Shown: positions 7,538 to 15,082 of the stretch, one piece after another
How positions within the stretch are numbered: position 1 is the stretch's first letter
Layout: each line of letters opens with the position of its first letter
From: Pseudomonadota bacterium
GTDB lineage: Bacteria > Desulfobacterota > JADFVX01
Direction: 5' to 3'
NCBI GenBank assembly: GCA_015222555.1
Contig: JADFVM010000083.1
Coordinates: forward strand, 1-18,666
DNA length: 18,666 bases
The notes under the pieces: model-generated
What the model saw: the letters and a program-made list of their open reading frames with translations, nothing else
Databases searched by the model: none
Told to the model about the DNA's origin: nothing
Translations under genes and position numbers: made by a program

Positions 7538-8005
7538 TTGAAGAAGAACCAGAAATTCCTGGTGGCCGGCATTATCATTGTCGTGGCTATCATATACCTT
7601 GTATTTATGGGAGTTAAAGAATCAGGCGTCTATTTTATGACAGTGGCTGAGCTTAAAGCAGACCATTCACGATTGGCCGGAGAAGGCGTCAGAATCAGTG
7701 GAACGGTTATTGACGGTTCTATTGAAGATGATGTAAGAAATCTCAATCTTAACTTTAATATTAAAGATGAAGACGGCCCTGACAGTTCCTTTGTAAGGGT
7801 CACCTACAAGGACGTTAAACCCGATTCTTTCAAGCCAGACGTACAGGTTATACTTGAAGGAAAGTATGACGCCGCAAACAACCTCTTCAAAGCAACCACA
7901 CTTCTCGTAAAATGTCCGTCAAGATATGAAGGGGAAGTGCCTCCGCCAGACTACAAGCCTGGCAGCAAGGTTGATGCTGTGGAGGGTATCAAGAATGCTG
8001 ACTGA
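7538..8005 (+). CDS. ccmE: Cytochrome c maturation heme chaperone CcmE, cysteine (CxxxY) type
   Basis: A periplasmic heme chaperone anchored by one N-terminal transmembrane helix (residues 7-25), followed by the OB-fold domain (VRISGTVIDG to VILEGKY, about 51-110). Classical CcmE binds heme covalently through His in HxxxY. Here the matching site is VKCPSRYEG, that is Cys126-x-x-x-Tyr130, and the C-terminal tail has no histidine. This CxxxY form is known from archaea and from Desulfovibrio-type deltaproteobacteria. The tail is proline-rich (EVPPPDYKPG). The start is TTG 7538 with GGGAG (7527-7531) 6 nt upstream. It heads the ccm operon, and its last 11 nt overlap ccmF. No convincing promoter was found in the 105 nt between the rlmB terminator and the start. 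Confidence 0.95.
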   Translation: MKKNQKFLVAGIIIVVAIIYLVFMGVKESGVYFMTVAELKADHSRLAGEGVRISGTVIDGSIEDDVRNLNLNFNIKDEDGPDSSFVRVTYKDVKPDSFKPDVQVILEGKYDAANNLFKATTLLVKCPSRYEGEVPPPDYKPGSKVDAVEGIKNAD

Positions 8006-9971
8006 TCTCGGCAGGATTTCTCTAATCCTGGCTTTACCCATGGCGGTGTATGTTATTGCCGCCTCCATCATCGGGATTAAGAAAAAAGACCTCCGGTTTG
8101 TTGTCAGTGCAAGACGCGGCATTTACGCTATTTTCTTCCTCGTCGGTTTTGCTTCATTTACCCTTTTCAACGCCTTTATCATCGACGACTTCTCGCTAAA
8201 GTACGTTGCCGCCTATTCTGAGAGAAGCCAGAACATTCATTACAAGATATCCGCTTTCTGGGGAGGAAATGAGGGTTCTCTGCTATTCTGGCTCCTGGGT
8301 CTGACTATTTTTTCTGCACTCATGGCGTTCCAAAATAGAAAGGAGAAAAACCACCGCTTTATTCCCTATACTTATGTTGTTTTAATGATCATTGCCTGCT
8401 TCTTTCTCGTCCTTACAACCTACACAACAAATGCGTTTGTACATCTGCCCCCCGATTACATTCCCCCTGACGGACGGGGCCTTAATCCCATGCTTCAAAC
8501 CTATGCAATGACCATTCATCCTCCTGCTCTTTTATGGGGTTATGTCGGCTTTTCTATTCCCTTTGCATTTGCCATTGCTGCACTCATTTCCAGAGAACTG
8601 GATGCCGTCTGGATAAAAAAAACGAGACGTTGGACACTCTTTGCCTGGACCATCCTTGGCGCCGGGAATATTCTTGGCGCCTGGTGGGCCTATGATGAGC
8701 TGGGATGGGGTGGCTTCTGGGCCTGGGACCCTGTAGAGAACGCTTCATTCATGCCATGGCTCCTGGCGACTGCCTATCTTCATTCCGTCATGATTCAGGA
8801 AAGAAGAAACATGCTGAAGGTCTGGAACATGTTCCTGATTATTGTCATATTTTCGCTGACCATCTTCGGCACATTCCTTGTCAGAAGTGGCGTACTCCAG
8901 TCCGTTCATGACTTCGGCGTCTCCGAAATGGGGCCCTATTTCATTGTTTTCATGGCCATTATGGCAATTATCTCCTTCGGTCTTCTCTTTTATCGTTTTG
9001 ATGACTTACGAAGTACCAATAATCAGCTCGAGTCCTTCATCTCGAGGGAAAGTACCTTTCTTCTAAATAACCTCATTCTTCTCGGTCTGGCCTTTGCAAC
9101 CTTTTGGGGCACCATGTTCCCCCTTATATCGGAACTCTTTACTGGAAATAAAATAACGGTAGGTCCCCCCTTCTTTGCACAGGTCAATACACCTTTATTC
9201 TTAACACTTCTCATCATTACCGGCATCTGCCCGCTCATCGGCTGGCGGAAAGCGTCCGTCGATAATCTGAAGAAGAACTTCATCCTTCCAACGCTAATCA
9301 TGGTGATTACAATTATACTTCTCCTTGCCTCCGGCATGCGCCATGTTTATGCTATTCTTTCTTTTTCTTTTTCTGCTTTTGTCCTCGTGACGATAGGGAT
9401 GGAATATTACAGAGGTATCAGGGCAAGAAAGAAACTGAAGGGTGAAGGGCCGTTAAAGGCACTGGCCATGCTTCTTTTGAAACAGAGAAGACGGTATGGC
9501 GGTTATGTCGTTCATATCGGTATTGTTCTGCTCTTCATTGGCGCGACTGGCTCTACCGTATTTGTCAAGGAAAATGCGAAATCGCTTCGTAAAGGGGAGT
9601 CGATGAAAATAGGCCAGTATACACTCACGTATGACGATATCAAAGCGAGGGAGAAACCGAGCTACTACGCCGTCGTTGTTTTTCTCAGCGTCTTTAAAGA
9701 TGGGATTAAGGTGGACACCATTGAACCTGAAAAAAGATGGTACAACAAATTCCCCGAAGAGCCAACCTCCGAGGTTGCCCTGAAAAGATCGCTGAAAGAG
9801 GACCTCTTTGTCCTGCTTGCCGGGTTGGAGAGGGATGGGACAATAACCGTTAAAGGGATTATTAATCCCCTTATCAACTGGATGTGGATTGGAGGAATTG
9901 TTGCCGTCATTGGCGGTTTATATCTCTTGCTACCCGAGGGAAGAAGAAAAAAAGGGTCATCCAATGTTTAA
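7995..9971 (+). CDS. ccmF: Cytochrome c heme lyase subunit CcmF
   Basis: A large multi-pass inner-membrane protein that takes heme from CcmE and, with CcmH, attaches it to apocytochromes on the periplasmic side. It shows AFWGGNEGSLLFW (87-99), MTIHPPALLWGY (172-183, with a candidate heme-ligand His175) and the tryptophan-rich WWD domain GAWWAYDELGWGGFWAWDP (228-246). A late GGYVVHIGIVLLFIGATGS helix, a periplasmic region, and a final C-terminal helix follow. The length of 658 residues is usual. The frame is open further upstream, but ATG 7995 has GGAGGG (7981-7986) 8 nt before it and gives the normal N-terminus. It overlaps ccmE by 11 nt and the next gene by 8 nt. Confidence 0.96.
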   Translation: MLTDLGRISLILALPMAVYVIAASIIGIKKKDLRFVVSARRGIYAIFFLVGFASFTLFNAFIIDDFSLKYVAAYSERSQNIHYKISAFWGGNEGSLLFWLLGLTIFSALMAFQNRKEKNHRFIPYTYVVLMIIACFFLVLTTYTTNAFVHLPPDYIPPDGRGLNPMLQTYAMTIHPPALLWGYVGFSIPFAFAIAALISRELDAVWIKKTRRWTLFAWTILGAGNILGAWWAYDELGWGGFWAWDPVENASFMPWLLATAYLHSVMIQERRNMLKVWNMFLIIVIFSLTIFGTFLVRSGVLQSVHDFGVSEMGPYFIVFMAIMAIISFGLLFYRFDDLRSTNNQLESFISRESTFLLNNLILLGLAFATFWGTMFPLISELFTGNKITVGPPFFAQVNTPLFLTLLIITGICPLIGWRKASVDNLKKNFILPTLIMVITIILLLASGMRHVYAILSFSFSAFVLVTIGMEYYRGIRARKKLKGEGPLKALAMLLLKQRRRYGGYVVHIGIVLLFIGATGSTVFVKENAKSLRKGESMKIGQYTLTYDDIKAREKPSYYAVVVFLSVFKDGIKVDTIEPEKRWYNKFPEEPTSEVALKRSLKEDLFVLLAGLERDGTITVKGIINPLINWMWIGGIVAVIGGLYLLLPEGRRKKGSSNV

Positions 9972-10449
9972 ATCCAGGAAACTAGCCATATTTCTTTTAT
10001 TGTTTACCCTTATCACACCTCCTCTTTCTATCTCAAAAACATCTGAGAGGACGCCTTCGAAGACAGAGGAAGCCCTTATGTGTCTTTGTGGCTGTAATCA
10101 GACAATCAAAAACTGCCCCCATGAAAATTGTGGTTTTGCCATACCCGCCAGAGAAAAAATTGACCGCATGATTAAGGACAACAAGACTGATGAAGATATT
10201 ATGGATGCCTTTCTACTGAAGTACGGTGATGAGATCCTGGCCACACCGAAGAAAGAAGGGTTTAACCTGTTAGGTTATGTTATGCCCTTTGTTGCCCTGC
10301 TCATAGCGGTAGGCGCTATAATTACCATATTAAGAAAATGGTCCAGTCGAGGGATAAAAGATGAAGAATCGACCCTTCCTCTCATTGAGAAAGAACACGA
10401 CTCCGACATGGACAAAAAAATCGAAAAAGAACTGGACGAGATGGATTAG
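9964..10449 (+). CDS. ccmH: CcmH-like protein with a five-cysteine cluster
   Basis: A membrane-anchored periplasmic protein of the CcmH/CycL/NrfF type, whose usual role is to hold and reduce the apocytochrome CXXCH thiols for heme attachment by CcmF. It has an N-terminal signal sequence (about 7-24), then EEALMCLCGCNQTIKNC with cysteines at 40, 42, 44, 51 and 56. After these come the family helix features (EKIDRMIKDNKTDEDIMDAF, then KYGDEILATPKKEGFN) and a transmembrane helix (about 103-123). The tail is highly charged. The classical LRCxxCQ site is replaced by CxCxC-x6-C-x4-C, which could bind metal or form other disulfides; that is inference. AAGGG lies 7 nt before ATG 9964, and the gene overlaps ccmF by 8 nt. 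The length of 161 residues matches short CcmH proteins. Confidence 0.85.
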   Translation: MFKSRKLAIFLLLFTLITPPLSISKTSERTPSKTEEALMCLCGCNQTIKNCPHENCGFAIPAREKIDRMIKDNKTDEDIMDAFLLKYGDEILATPKKEGFNLLGYVMPFVALLIAVGAIITILRKWSSRGIKDEESTLPLIEKEHDSDMDKKIEKELDEMD

Positions 10450-10457
10450 GAGAACTC

Positions 10458-10796
10458 ATGTTTACTGTCACTATTATCATATTTTGCCTCATCGCAATCG
10501 CCTTTGCAGCGTCTCCCTTTATTCAGAAAGGCCAGGAGTGGAGTGAAGAACTCTCAGCATCTAATCTGGAAAAGATGAAAAGTGAAAAAGAGCGTTATTA
10601 TCAGGCCATTAAAGATGTCGACTTTGAATTTGCAGAAGGGAAACTAAATGAGAAAGACCATGATGAGCTAAGAAACTATTACAAGGAAAAAGCGATTCAA
10701 ACGATCAAGTCTATAGATTCTATTGAAAAAAACGAGGTCTCAGACAAAAGCAACTCACCCTCAATAACACAGGCCGGGAGTCATAGTTCTGAATGA
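10458..10796 (+). CDS. Short CcmI-like membrane protein
   Basis: A 112-residue protein with one N-terminal transmembrane helix (about 2-19), followed by a charged, helical, probably coiled region. It contains EKERYYQAIKDVDFEFAEGKL and a DELRNYYKEKA segment, the pattern of the N-terminal CcmI/CycH anchor region found in cytochrome c assembly factors. Classical CcmI has a long TPR domain that binds the apocytochrome C-terminus; that domain is missing here, and the gene ends with a Ser/Asn-rich tail. AGGAG (10448-10452) lies 5 nt before the ATG, and the stop overlaps the ccmA start (ATGA). Position between the CcmH-like gene and ccmA makes a role in the maturation complex likely, but the molecular role is inferred. 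Confidence 0.7.
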   Translation: MFTVTIIIFCLIAIAFAASPFIQKGQEWSEELSASNLEKMKSEKERYYQAIKDVDFEFAEGKLNEKDHDELRNYYKEKAIQTIKSIDSIEKNEVSDKSNSPSITQAGSHSSE

Positions 10797-11497
10797 TCAA
10801 GGTCTCTGGTTTAAGAAAGTCATACGGAACCGTTGACGCACTCAGGGGGATAGACCTCCATATCAGGATGGGTGAATTTCTCACCCTCTTTGGCCCTAAT
10901 GGCGCCGGGAAAACAACCCTTCTCAAAATCCTTTCTACTATCATTAAACAGACTCACGGCAAGGTTGAAATCGATGGGCTTGATATTTCCGAAGCTCATT
11001 ATGATATCAGAAAAAAGATAGGCGTCATTTCCCACAAAACTTTTCTTTACGGTGATCTTACGGCACGTGAAAACCTGCTATTCTATGCCAGGATGTATGA
11101 TGTGAAGAAGGCCGAAGAGAGGGCGCATCACCTCATCAAAGAGGTCGGCCTTGATGGAAGAGAAAACCATCAGGTAAGAACATTTTCAAGAGGAATGGAG
11201 CAGAGACTGTCCATAGCGAGAGCTCTCATTCATGATCCTAATGTCATTTATCTGGATGAGCCCTATTCAGGCCTCGACCAGCATGCAGCGCTCATGTTGA
11301 GGAATCTCTTAAAAAACCTGCACACCCAGGACAGGACCATCATCATGACAACACACAATATTACACACGGACTTGAAATAAGTGACCGTGTTGTCATTCA
11401 GCTAAAAGGACAAATTGTTTTTGAAGATAAAACGTCCAATCATAGTACTGAAAGCTTTGAAAAGATCTATTTTGAAAAAGTAGGTGGCCAGGCTTAA
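10793..11497 (+). CDS. ccmA: Heme exporter ABC transporter ATP-binding protein CcmA
   Basis: The cytoplasmic ATPase of the CcmAB complex. With CcmC and CcmD it uses ATP to release heme-loaded CcmE for delivery to CcmF. Walker A is GPNGAGKTT (34-42), the ABC signature is the divergent FSRGM (131-135), Walker B is VIYLDE (151-156) followed by PYSGLD, and the switch histidine is in TTHN. The length is 234 residues. The ATG overlaps the stop of the preceding gene by 4 nt, and the stop overlaps the ccmB ATG (TAATG). CcmA proteins often have signatures that depart from LSGGQ, so this is not a defect. The operon position makes CcmA the only reasonable choice. Confidence 0.93.
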   Translation: MIKVSGLRKSYGTVDALRGIDLHIRMGEFLTLFGPNGAGKTTLLKILSTIIKQTHGKVEIDGLDISEAHYDIRKKIGVISHKTFLYGDLTARENLLFYARMYDVKKAEERAHHLIKEVGLDGRENHQVRTFSRGMEQRLSIARALIHDPNVIYLDEPYSGLDQHAALMLRNLLKNLHTQDRTIIMTTHNITHGLEISDRVVIQLKGQIVFEDKTSNHSTESFEKIYFEKVGGQA

Positions 11498-12174
11498 TGT
11501 CATTTCCAGGCAAGGTATTTAATATTGCGGCAAAAGATTTTAGAGTCGAGCTAAGATCCAAGGAACGGCTTTATTCTATGATGATCTTTTCGTTGCTTGT
11601 CATGGTCATCTTTAATTTCGCCTTCGATCCAGGCGCTGAATATATCAGAGAAGTTGCCCCGGGCATCCTCTGGGTCGCCCTCATTTTTTCCGCAACACTG
11701 GGACTGAATAAAACCTTTGCCGCAGAAAAGGACCAGGATTGTCTGCAGGGCCTCATGCTTGCGCCAATGGACAGAAGCGGAATTTATTTTGGCAAACTGT
11801 TGGGAAACCTTGTTCTTTCCCTTATTATTTCCGGCATTACCCTTCCCTTTTTCTCCATATTCTTTAATATACCTATCGTCAGTTCTTTACCGCAGCTCCT
11901 TTTTGTCATTTTTCTTGCCATACTAGGGTTTATCACCGTGGGAACACTCTTTGCAGCCATATCGGTAGGAGTCAAGGGCGGAGAGATGATGCTGCCCCTG
12001 CTTCTTTTTCCCGTTGAAGTCCCGGTAATCATTGCAGCAGTGAAAGCAACAGGCATGATCCTTGACGGGAAGCTGTTAATCGATTATAGTATGTGGCTAA
12101 AAATGTTAGCCATATTCGACGTTATTTTTATTGTTGTATCCTATGTGGCATTTGAATATCTGATAGAGGAATAA
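11497..12174 (+). CDS. ccmB: Heme exporter membrane protein CcmB
   Basis: The membrane subunit partnering CcmA in the ABC module that frees holo-CcmE. It has 225 residues with about six transmembrane helices. The family features are KDFRVELRSKERLYSM near the N-terminus, then FDPGAEY, PGILWVALIFSATLGLNKTF, AAEKDQDCLQGLMLAPMDR, and the late LLLFPVEVPVIIAAV. The start shares one base with the ccmA stop. A 56-nt gap without a terminator leads to ccmC. Confidence 0.93.
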   Translation: MSFPGKVFNIAAKDFRVELRSKERLYSMMIFSLLVMVIFNFAFDPGAEYIREVAPGILWVALIFSATLGLNKTFAAEKDQDCLQGLMLAPMDRSGIYFGKLLGNLVLSLIISGITLPFFSIFFNIPIVSSLPQLLFVIFLAILGFITVGTLFAAISVGVKGGEMMLPLLLFPVEVPVIIAAVKATGMILDGKLLIDYSMWLKMLAIFDVIFIVVSYVAFEYLIEE

Positions 12175-12230
12175 TCAGCTTAGTAACGAGCAGACAGGAA
12201 CCCTCTCAATAAACGGATAAATTATCTGCA

Positions 12231-12923
12231 ATGGAAAAATTAAGAGAAAAAATAGCAAAGATTATCGGCGTTATGGCCCTCATAATGGTCATTGTGTCAC
12301 TTTATCTTGTTTTTATCTATGCACCGACGGAAAAATACATGGGGCATGTTCAAAGGATTTTTTATTTCCATGTCGCCTTTGCCTGGACATCCTTTTTCGC
12401 CTTTTTTGTCACCTTTGCCGCCAGCGTTATGTATCTCATCAGAAAAAATCGATTTTGGGACATTGTTGCCTCATCATCTGTTGAACTTGGTCTGGCCTTT
12501 TGCTGCATTATCCTCACCACCGGCCCCATCTGGGCCAGACCTGTGTGGGGAGCATACTGGACCTGGGATCCCAGACTTGTAACAACGCTAATACTTCTCT
12601 TCATCTATGCCGCCTACCTCATAATGAGGAATGCCATTGATGAGGAGACAAAGCGGGCAAGATATTCAGCCGTCATAGGTATTATCGGCTTTTTTGATAT
12701 CCCCATTGTTTACATGTCCATCCAATGGTGGAGCAGAACAATTCATCCCGATGTTGTACGACCTGAAAAAATCGACCTGCCACCTGAGATGATCAGAACC
12801 CTCTTTTTCTCCTTCTATTCCATTATGGCATTTTATTTATTCATGCTTTTACGAAGGATTCGCTTTGAGGAGTTAAAGGATGAAGTTAAAGAATTGAGAA
12901 AGAAAATTTTGAAGGAGTACTGA
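12231..12923 (+). CDS. ccmC: Heme-handling membrane protein CcmC
   Basis: A six-helix inner-membrane protein of the heme-handling family that presents heme to CcmE on the periplasmic face. The conserved axial-ligand histidines are His47 in FYFHVAFAW and His172 in SRTIHP. Between them lies the WWD domain GPIWARPVWGAYWTWDPRL (98-116). The length of 230 residues is usual, with a lysine-rich C-terminal helix. No strong Shine-Dalgarno precedes ATG 12231. In a cysteine-type CcmE system the chemistry of heme attachment must differ from the histidine case, yet this CcmC keeps both histidines and the WWD motif. ccmD follows after 2 nt. Confidence 0.95.
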   Translation: MEKLREKIAKIIGVMALIMVIVSLYLVFIYAPTEKYMGHVQRIFYFHVAFAWTSFFAFFVTFAASVMYLIRKNRFWDIVASSSVELGLAFCCIILTTGPIWARPVWGAYWTWDPRLVTTLILLFIYAAYLIMRNAIDEETKRARYSAVIGIIGFFDIPIVYMSIQWWSRTIHPDVVRPEKIDLPPEMIRTLFFSFYSIMAFYLFMLLRRIRFEELKDEVKELRKKILKEY

Positions 12924-12925
12924 AA

Positions 12926-13069
12926 ATGAGCGGAAACGTGTCCTATCTATTTGCAGCCTACAGTGTTTTGTGGCTTATTATTTTTTTCTATGTCTTCATT
13001 TTGGGAAAAAAGCAGACAGACCTGAAAAAAGAAATAGAAGAGCTTAAACGTATTGCCGGCGACAAATGA
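12926..13069 (+). CDS. ccmD: CcmD-like small membrane protein (47 residues)
   Basis: A very small gene: MSGNVSYLFAAYSVLWL starts a single transmembrane helix (about 8-27), followed by a charged, coiled tail (GKKQTDLKKEIEELKRIAG). CcmD proteins have this build, with a YLFAAYS-like start and a basic cytoplasmic tail, and they hold the CcmABC-CcmE complex together and help release holo-CcmE. AAGGAG (12912-12917) stands 8 nt before the ATG, and the ccmC stop is 2 nt upstream. The small size and poor sequence conservation of CcmD make it easy to miss, but its position right after ccmC is the usual one. Confidence 0.85.
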   Translation: MSGNVSYLFAAYSVLWLIIFFYVFILGKKQTDLKKEIEELKRIAGDK

Positions 13070-13144
13070 AACACTCCGTCTCCATCTGAAATTTCAATAT
13101 AGGGATACCTGATAGTCAGATATATTTAAATCCTCTCTTTTAGC

Positions 13145-13172
13145 CCTTGAAGACATCAAGGTCGTCTTTTTT
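13145..13172 (+). terminator. Possible terminator of the ccm operon
   Basis: CCTTGA (13145-13150) pairs with TCAAGG (13156-13161) around a 5-nt loop, followed by TCGTC and then six T. The T run starts 5 nt after the stem; an alternative AAGAC/GTCTT pairing touches the T run instead. It lies 75 nt after the ccmD stop. Confidence 0.5.
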
Positions 13173-13235
13173 CCAGCTCCGCATTATCCATTCTGCTACT
13201 AGAAACATGCCATGACAGCCTTCTATATTGATCTA

Positions 13236-13265
13236 TTTAGCCTTGAAATTAATTTGTGCTATAGT
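13236..13265 (+). promoter_or_regulatory. Candidate sigma-70 promoter (extended -10) for the multiheme cytochrome gene
   Basis: TGC-TATAGT (13257-13265) is an extended -10 element with five of six matches to TATAAT. The -35 is poor (TTTAGC at 13236-13241, 18-bp spacing). It would give a leader of roughly 55 nt before ATG 13327. The rest of the 13070-13326 gap shows only the possible terminator above. Confidence 0.35.
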
Positions 13266-13326
13266 TAATCATCACTTGTGAAAGGCTTAAGACAAAACAC
13301 TTTAAAATGCCAGGGGTAAGAAGAAA

Positions 13327-14484
13327 ATGATCTCAACCAACCAGTTAAAGTGCCTTATACTTGTCATACTTTTTGCCGCTTCACATAGTATTTCAGTACC
13401 CCCGGCAATAGGTGCAGAACAAAGTTCATTCCGGCAAAAATTTGTCGGCCTCTACGGAAGCACCAACTTTAAAGAAGTTGAAAGACTGATTAAAAAGAAC
13501 AAGGACGTTGTTCTAGAGGAAGCAAGGATAATTTTCACCGAAGCGAAGGAAGACAGACCCTTTGAAGAAAAGATGTACCTCATCAACCTCTCCAATAAAT
13601 TGACCCTTTTCTACCAGGATTATTTCACCGGCGGTGATGATCTTCTGGAGGAGCTGAAAAAATATCAAAAAAAGATCGTTAAGGAAGATGAAGAAAAAAC
13701 CAGAGAACTGATGAAATGGAAAAACCTTGAAAAAATCCCTGGCAACTTCGTATTAAAAAGAAACATGGAGCGTTTAAAGGAAAGAGGCCTCAGCCCCGTC
13801 CTCTTTCCACACTGGCTCCACCGTGCATTCTTTGCATGTAAGGTCTGTCATGATGAGATATTTAATATGGACAGATGGTCCAATGAAATCGTCATGGGCA
13901 AGATAAAAAAGAAAAAACTCTGCGGCACCTGCCATAATGGCGGAATCGCCTTCGATGTCAATGATGAAGGTTGTATCCGCTGTCATATGGCAGGAAAACC
14001 TGAAGGTGAACATTTACACAATCTGAACAAAATTGATCATCTTAGAATCAAATCAATTGCTGCCCGTCTTGGTGCAGAGTGGAATCCAGAAAAGATCAAC
14101 GGTGGAAAGCTGCCTGTTGACAAATTTGGATTTATTAACTGGGTTGACCTGACAAAAAAAGGCGCTGTCAAACCACTATTATCTTTGGAGAACTCGGTTA
14201 AGGATGAGGTAAGAGATAATAAAGTTTTATTTAAAAGTAAAAGCCCTGCCGTTCAGAATGTGCTTTTTGACCATAAAACACATTCCTCTATTCTGAAATG
14301 TTCATCCTGTCACCCTGCCCTTTTTAAAGACGAACTGGGGGGAAATAAAATTGACATGAAGGCCATGTCTCAGGGCAGATTCTGTGGTTATTGTCACGGC
14401 AAGTCCGCCTTTACCTTTAAGGATTGCAAACGTTGCCACAATATCTCAAAAGATGAGGTCATCAAAGGCGCGCTAGTTCACTAA
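13327..14484 (+). CDS. Secreted hexaheme cytochrome c with two triheme modules
   Basis: A 385-residue exported cytochrome. The signal peptide ends near residue 30 (PPAIGA, then EQ). Residues about 35-150 are helical, charged and free of heme motifs. Six CXXCH sites follow: CKVCH 171, CGTCH 199, CIRCH 216, CSSCH 325, CGYCH 353 and CKRCH 367. They fall into two sets of three with the same 28-residue step between the first two sites, each preceded by an H-x-x-H block (FPHWLH, FDHKTH) that can give distal ligands for bis-His hemes. This matches the c7-type triheme domain found repeated in multiheme cytochromes of metal- and sulfur-reducing bacteria. It should carry electrons in the periplasm or at the outer surface. 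Its heme must be attached by a Ccm system such as the one just upstream. The partner enzyme is unknown. AGGGG lies 10 nt before the ATG. Confidence 0.88.
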   Translation: MISTNQLKCLILVILFAASHSISVPPAIGAEQSSFRQKFVGLYGSTNFKEVERLIKKNKDVVLEEARIIFTEAKEDRPFEEKMYLINLSNKLTLFYQDYFTGGDDLLEELKKYQKKIVKEDEEKTRELMKWKNLEKIPGNFVLKRNMERLKERGLSPVLFPHWLHRAFFACKVCHDEIFNMDRWSNEIVMGKIKKKKLCGTCHNGGIAFDVNDEGCIRCHMAGKPEGEHLHNLNKIDHLRIKSIAARLGAEWNPEKINGGKLPVDKFGFINWVDLTKKGAVKPLLSLENSVKDEVRDNKVLFKSKSPAVQNVLFDHKTHSSILKCSSCHPALFKDELGGNKIDMKAMSQGRFCGYCHGKSAFTFKDCKRCHNISKDEVIKGALVH

Positions 14485-14520
14485 TATCTGTTATTTTTTC
14501 TGAATTAAACTTATGCGCGG

Positions 14521-15033
14521 TCAAGGGTAGTTCAGCATCTTCTCGATCAACTGTTCATGCTTGCCCCTTCGCTCCCCGTCTGAATCGGCAACAGACTCAA
14601 CTGCTTCCATTTCATCCACATAATCACCAGGCAAACAGTGATGCTCTGCCCCCAGAATGACAAGCCTCTTATACCAGTGAAAGGGCCTGAGCCTGTCATC
14701 CCGATAAGCAGGGTTTGCAATGTAGCTAAAACATTCTCTCCGGGTTCCCTGAAAGGAAACTTCAAGACATATTTCATCATAGCCACAGCCCTTGCCTTCG
14801 AAAGAGTCCAGGGCTGGCTTATGGGCAGCAGACATCTTAAATAAGGCACCATAGGCATGAGGCACCCCTTCTTGGAGATTACACTTGCCTGAATGGTCCA
14901 TGCCACGTTTATGGAACATTAGATGATAGCCCACCAACTTCACCACACCAATCAGCTCTGCAGAAGGAACTCTTTCTGTCATCCGCACTGGATGCAGGTT
15001 AGAACCGTAGGCCAAATAGATAAGATCACGCAT
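14521..15033 (-). CDS. Gamma-glutamylcyclotransferase-like (AIG2/GGCT fold) protein
   Basis: A 170-residue cytoplasmic protein of the GGCT-like fold. The substrate-binding loop LAYGSN (residues 7-12) sits at the N-terminus, and the catalytic glutamate position is Glu79 in LDSFEGKGCGYDE. Family members release 5-oxoproline from gamma-glutamyl peptides or amines; the exact substrate cannot be told. The middle part (GYHLMFHKRGMDHSGKCNL) and the GALF segment are typical. The start ATG (15033) has no clear Shine-Dalgarno. The gene converges on the cytochrome gene, ending 36 nt from its stop, and no strong terminator is seen in that gap. It lies downstream of the secreted-protein gene on the same strand, separated by 91 nt. 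Confidence 0.88.
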   Translation of the reverse strand: MRDLIYLAYGSNLHPVRMTERVPSAELIGVVKLVGYHLMFHKRGMDHSGKCNLQEGVPHAYGALFKMSAAHKPALDSFEGKGCGYDEICLEVSFQGTRRECFSYIANPAYRDDRLRPFHWYKRLVILGAEHHCLPGDYVDEMEAVESVADSDGERRGKHEQLIEKMLNYP

Positions 15034-15082
15034 CGTTTATCAGGTGCTCTCTCGGGCTATCAACAGGCACATTATTATTGAG

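Noticed and set aside
7926..7994. Upstream in-frame extension of ccmF inside ccmE
   Set aside because: ATG 7995 has GGAGGG at 8 nt and gives the family N-terminus; the extra 23 residues would be unrelated out-of-frame ccmE sequence.
8878..9337. Open frames on other strands and frames inside ccmF, and similar ones inside alr, panB and the glycosyltransferase gene
   Set aside because: They lie wholly within well-supported genes, lack Shine-Dalgarno support and show no recognisable protein features.
9889..9963. Upstream start for the CcmH-like gene inside ccmF
   Set aside because: It would place 25 extra residues before the signal peptide; ATG 9964 has AAGGG at 7 nt.
10923..11202. CcmA signature FSRGM as a sign of a degenerate ATPase
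   Set aside because: CcmA proteins commonly depart from LSGGQ, and Walker A, Walker B and the switch histidine are intact.
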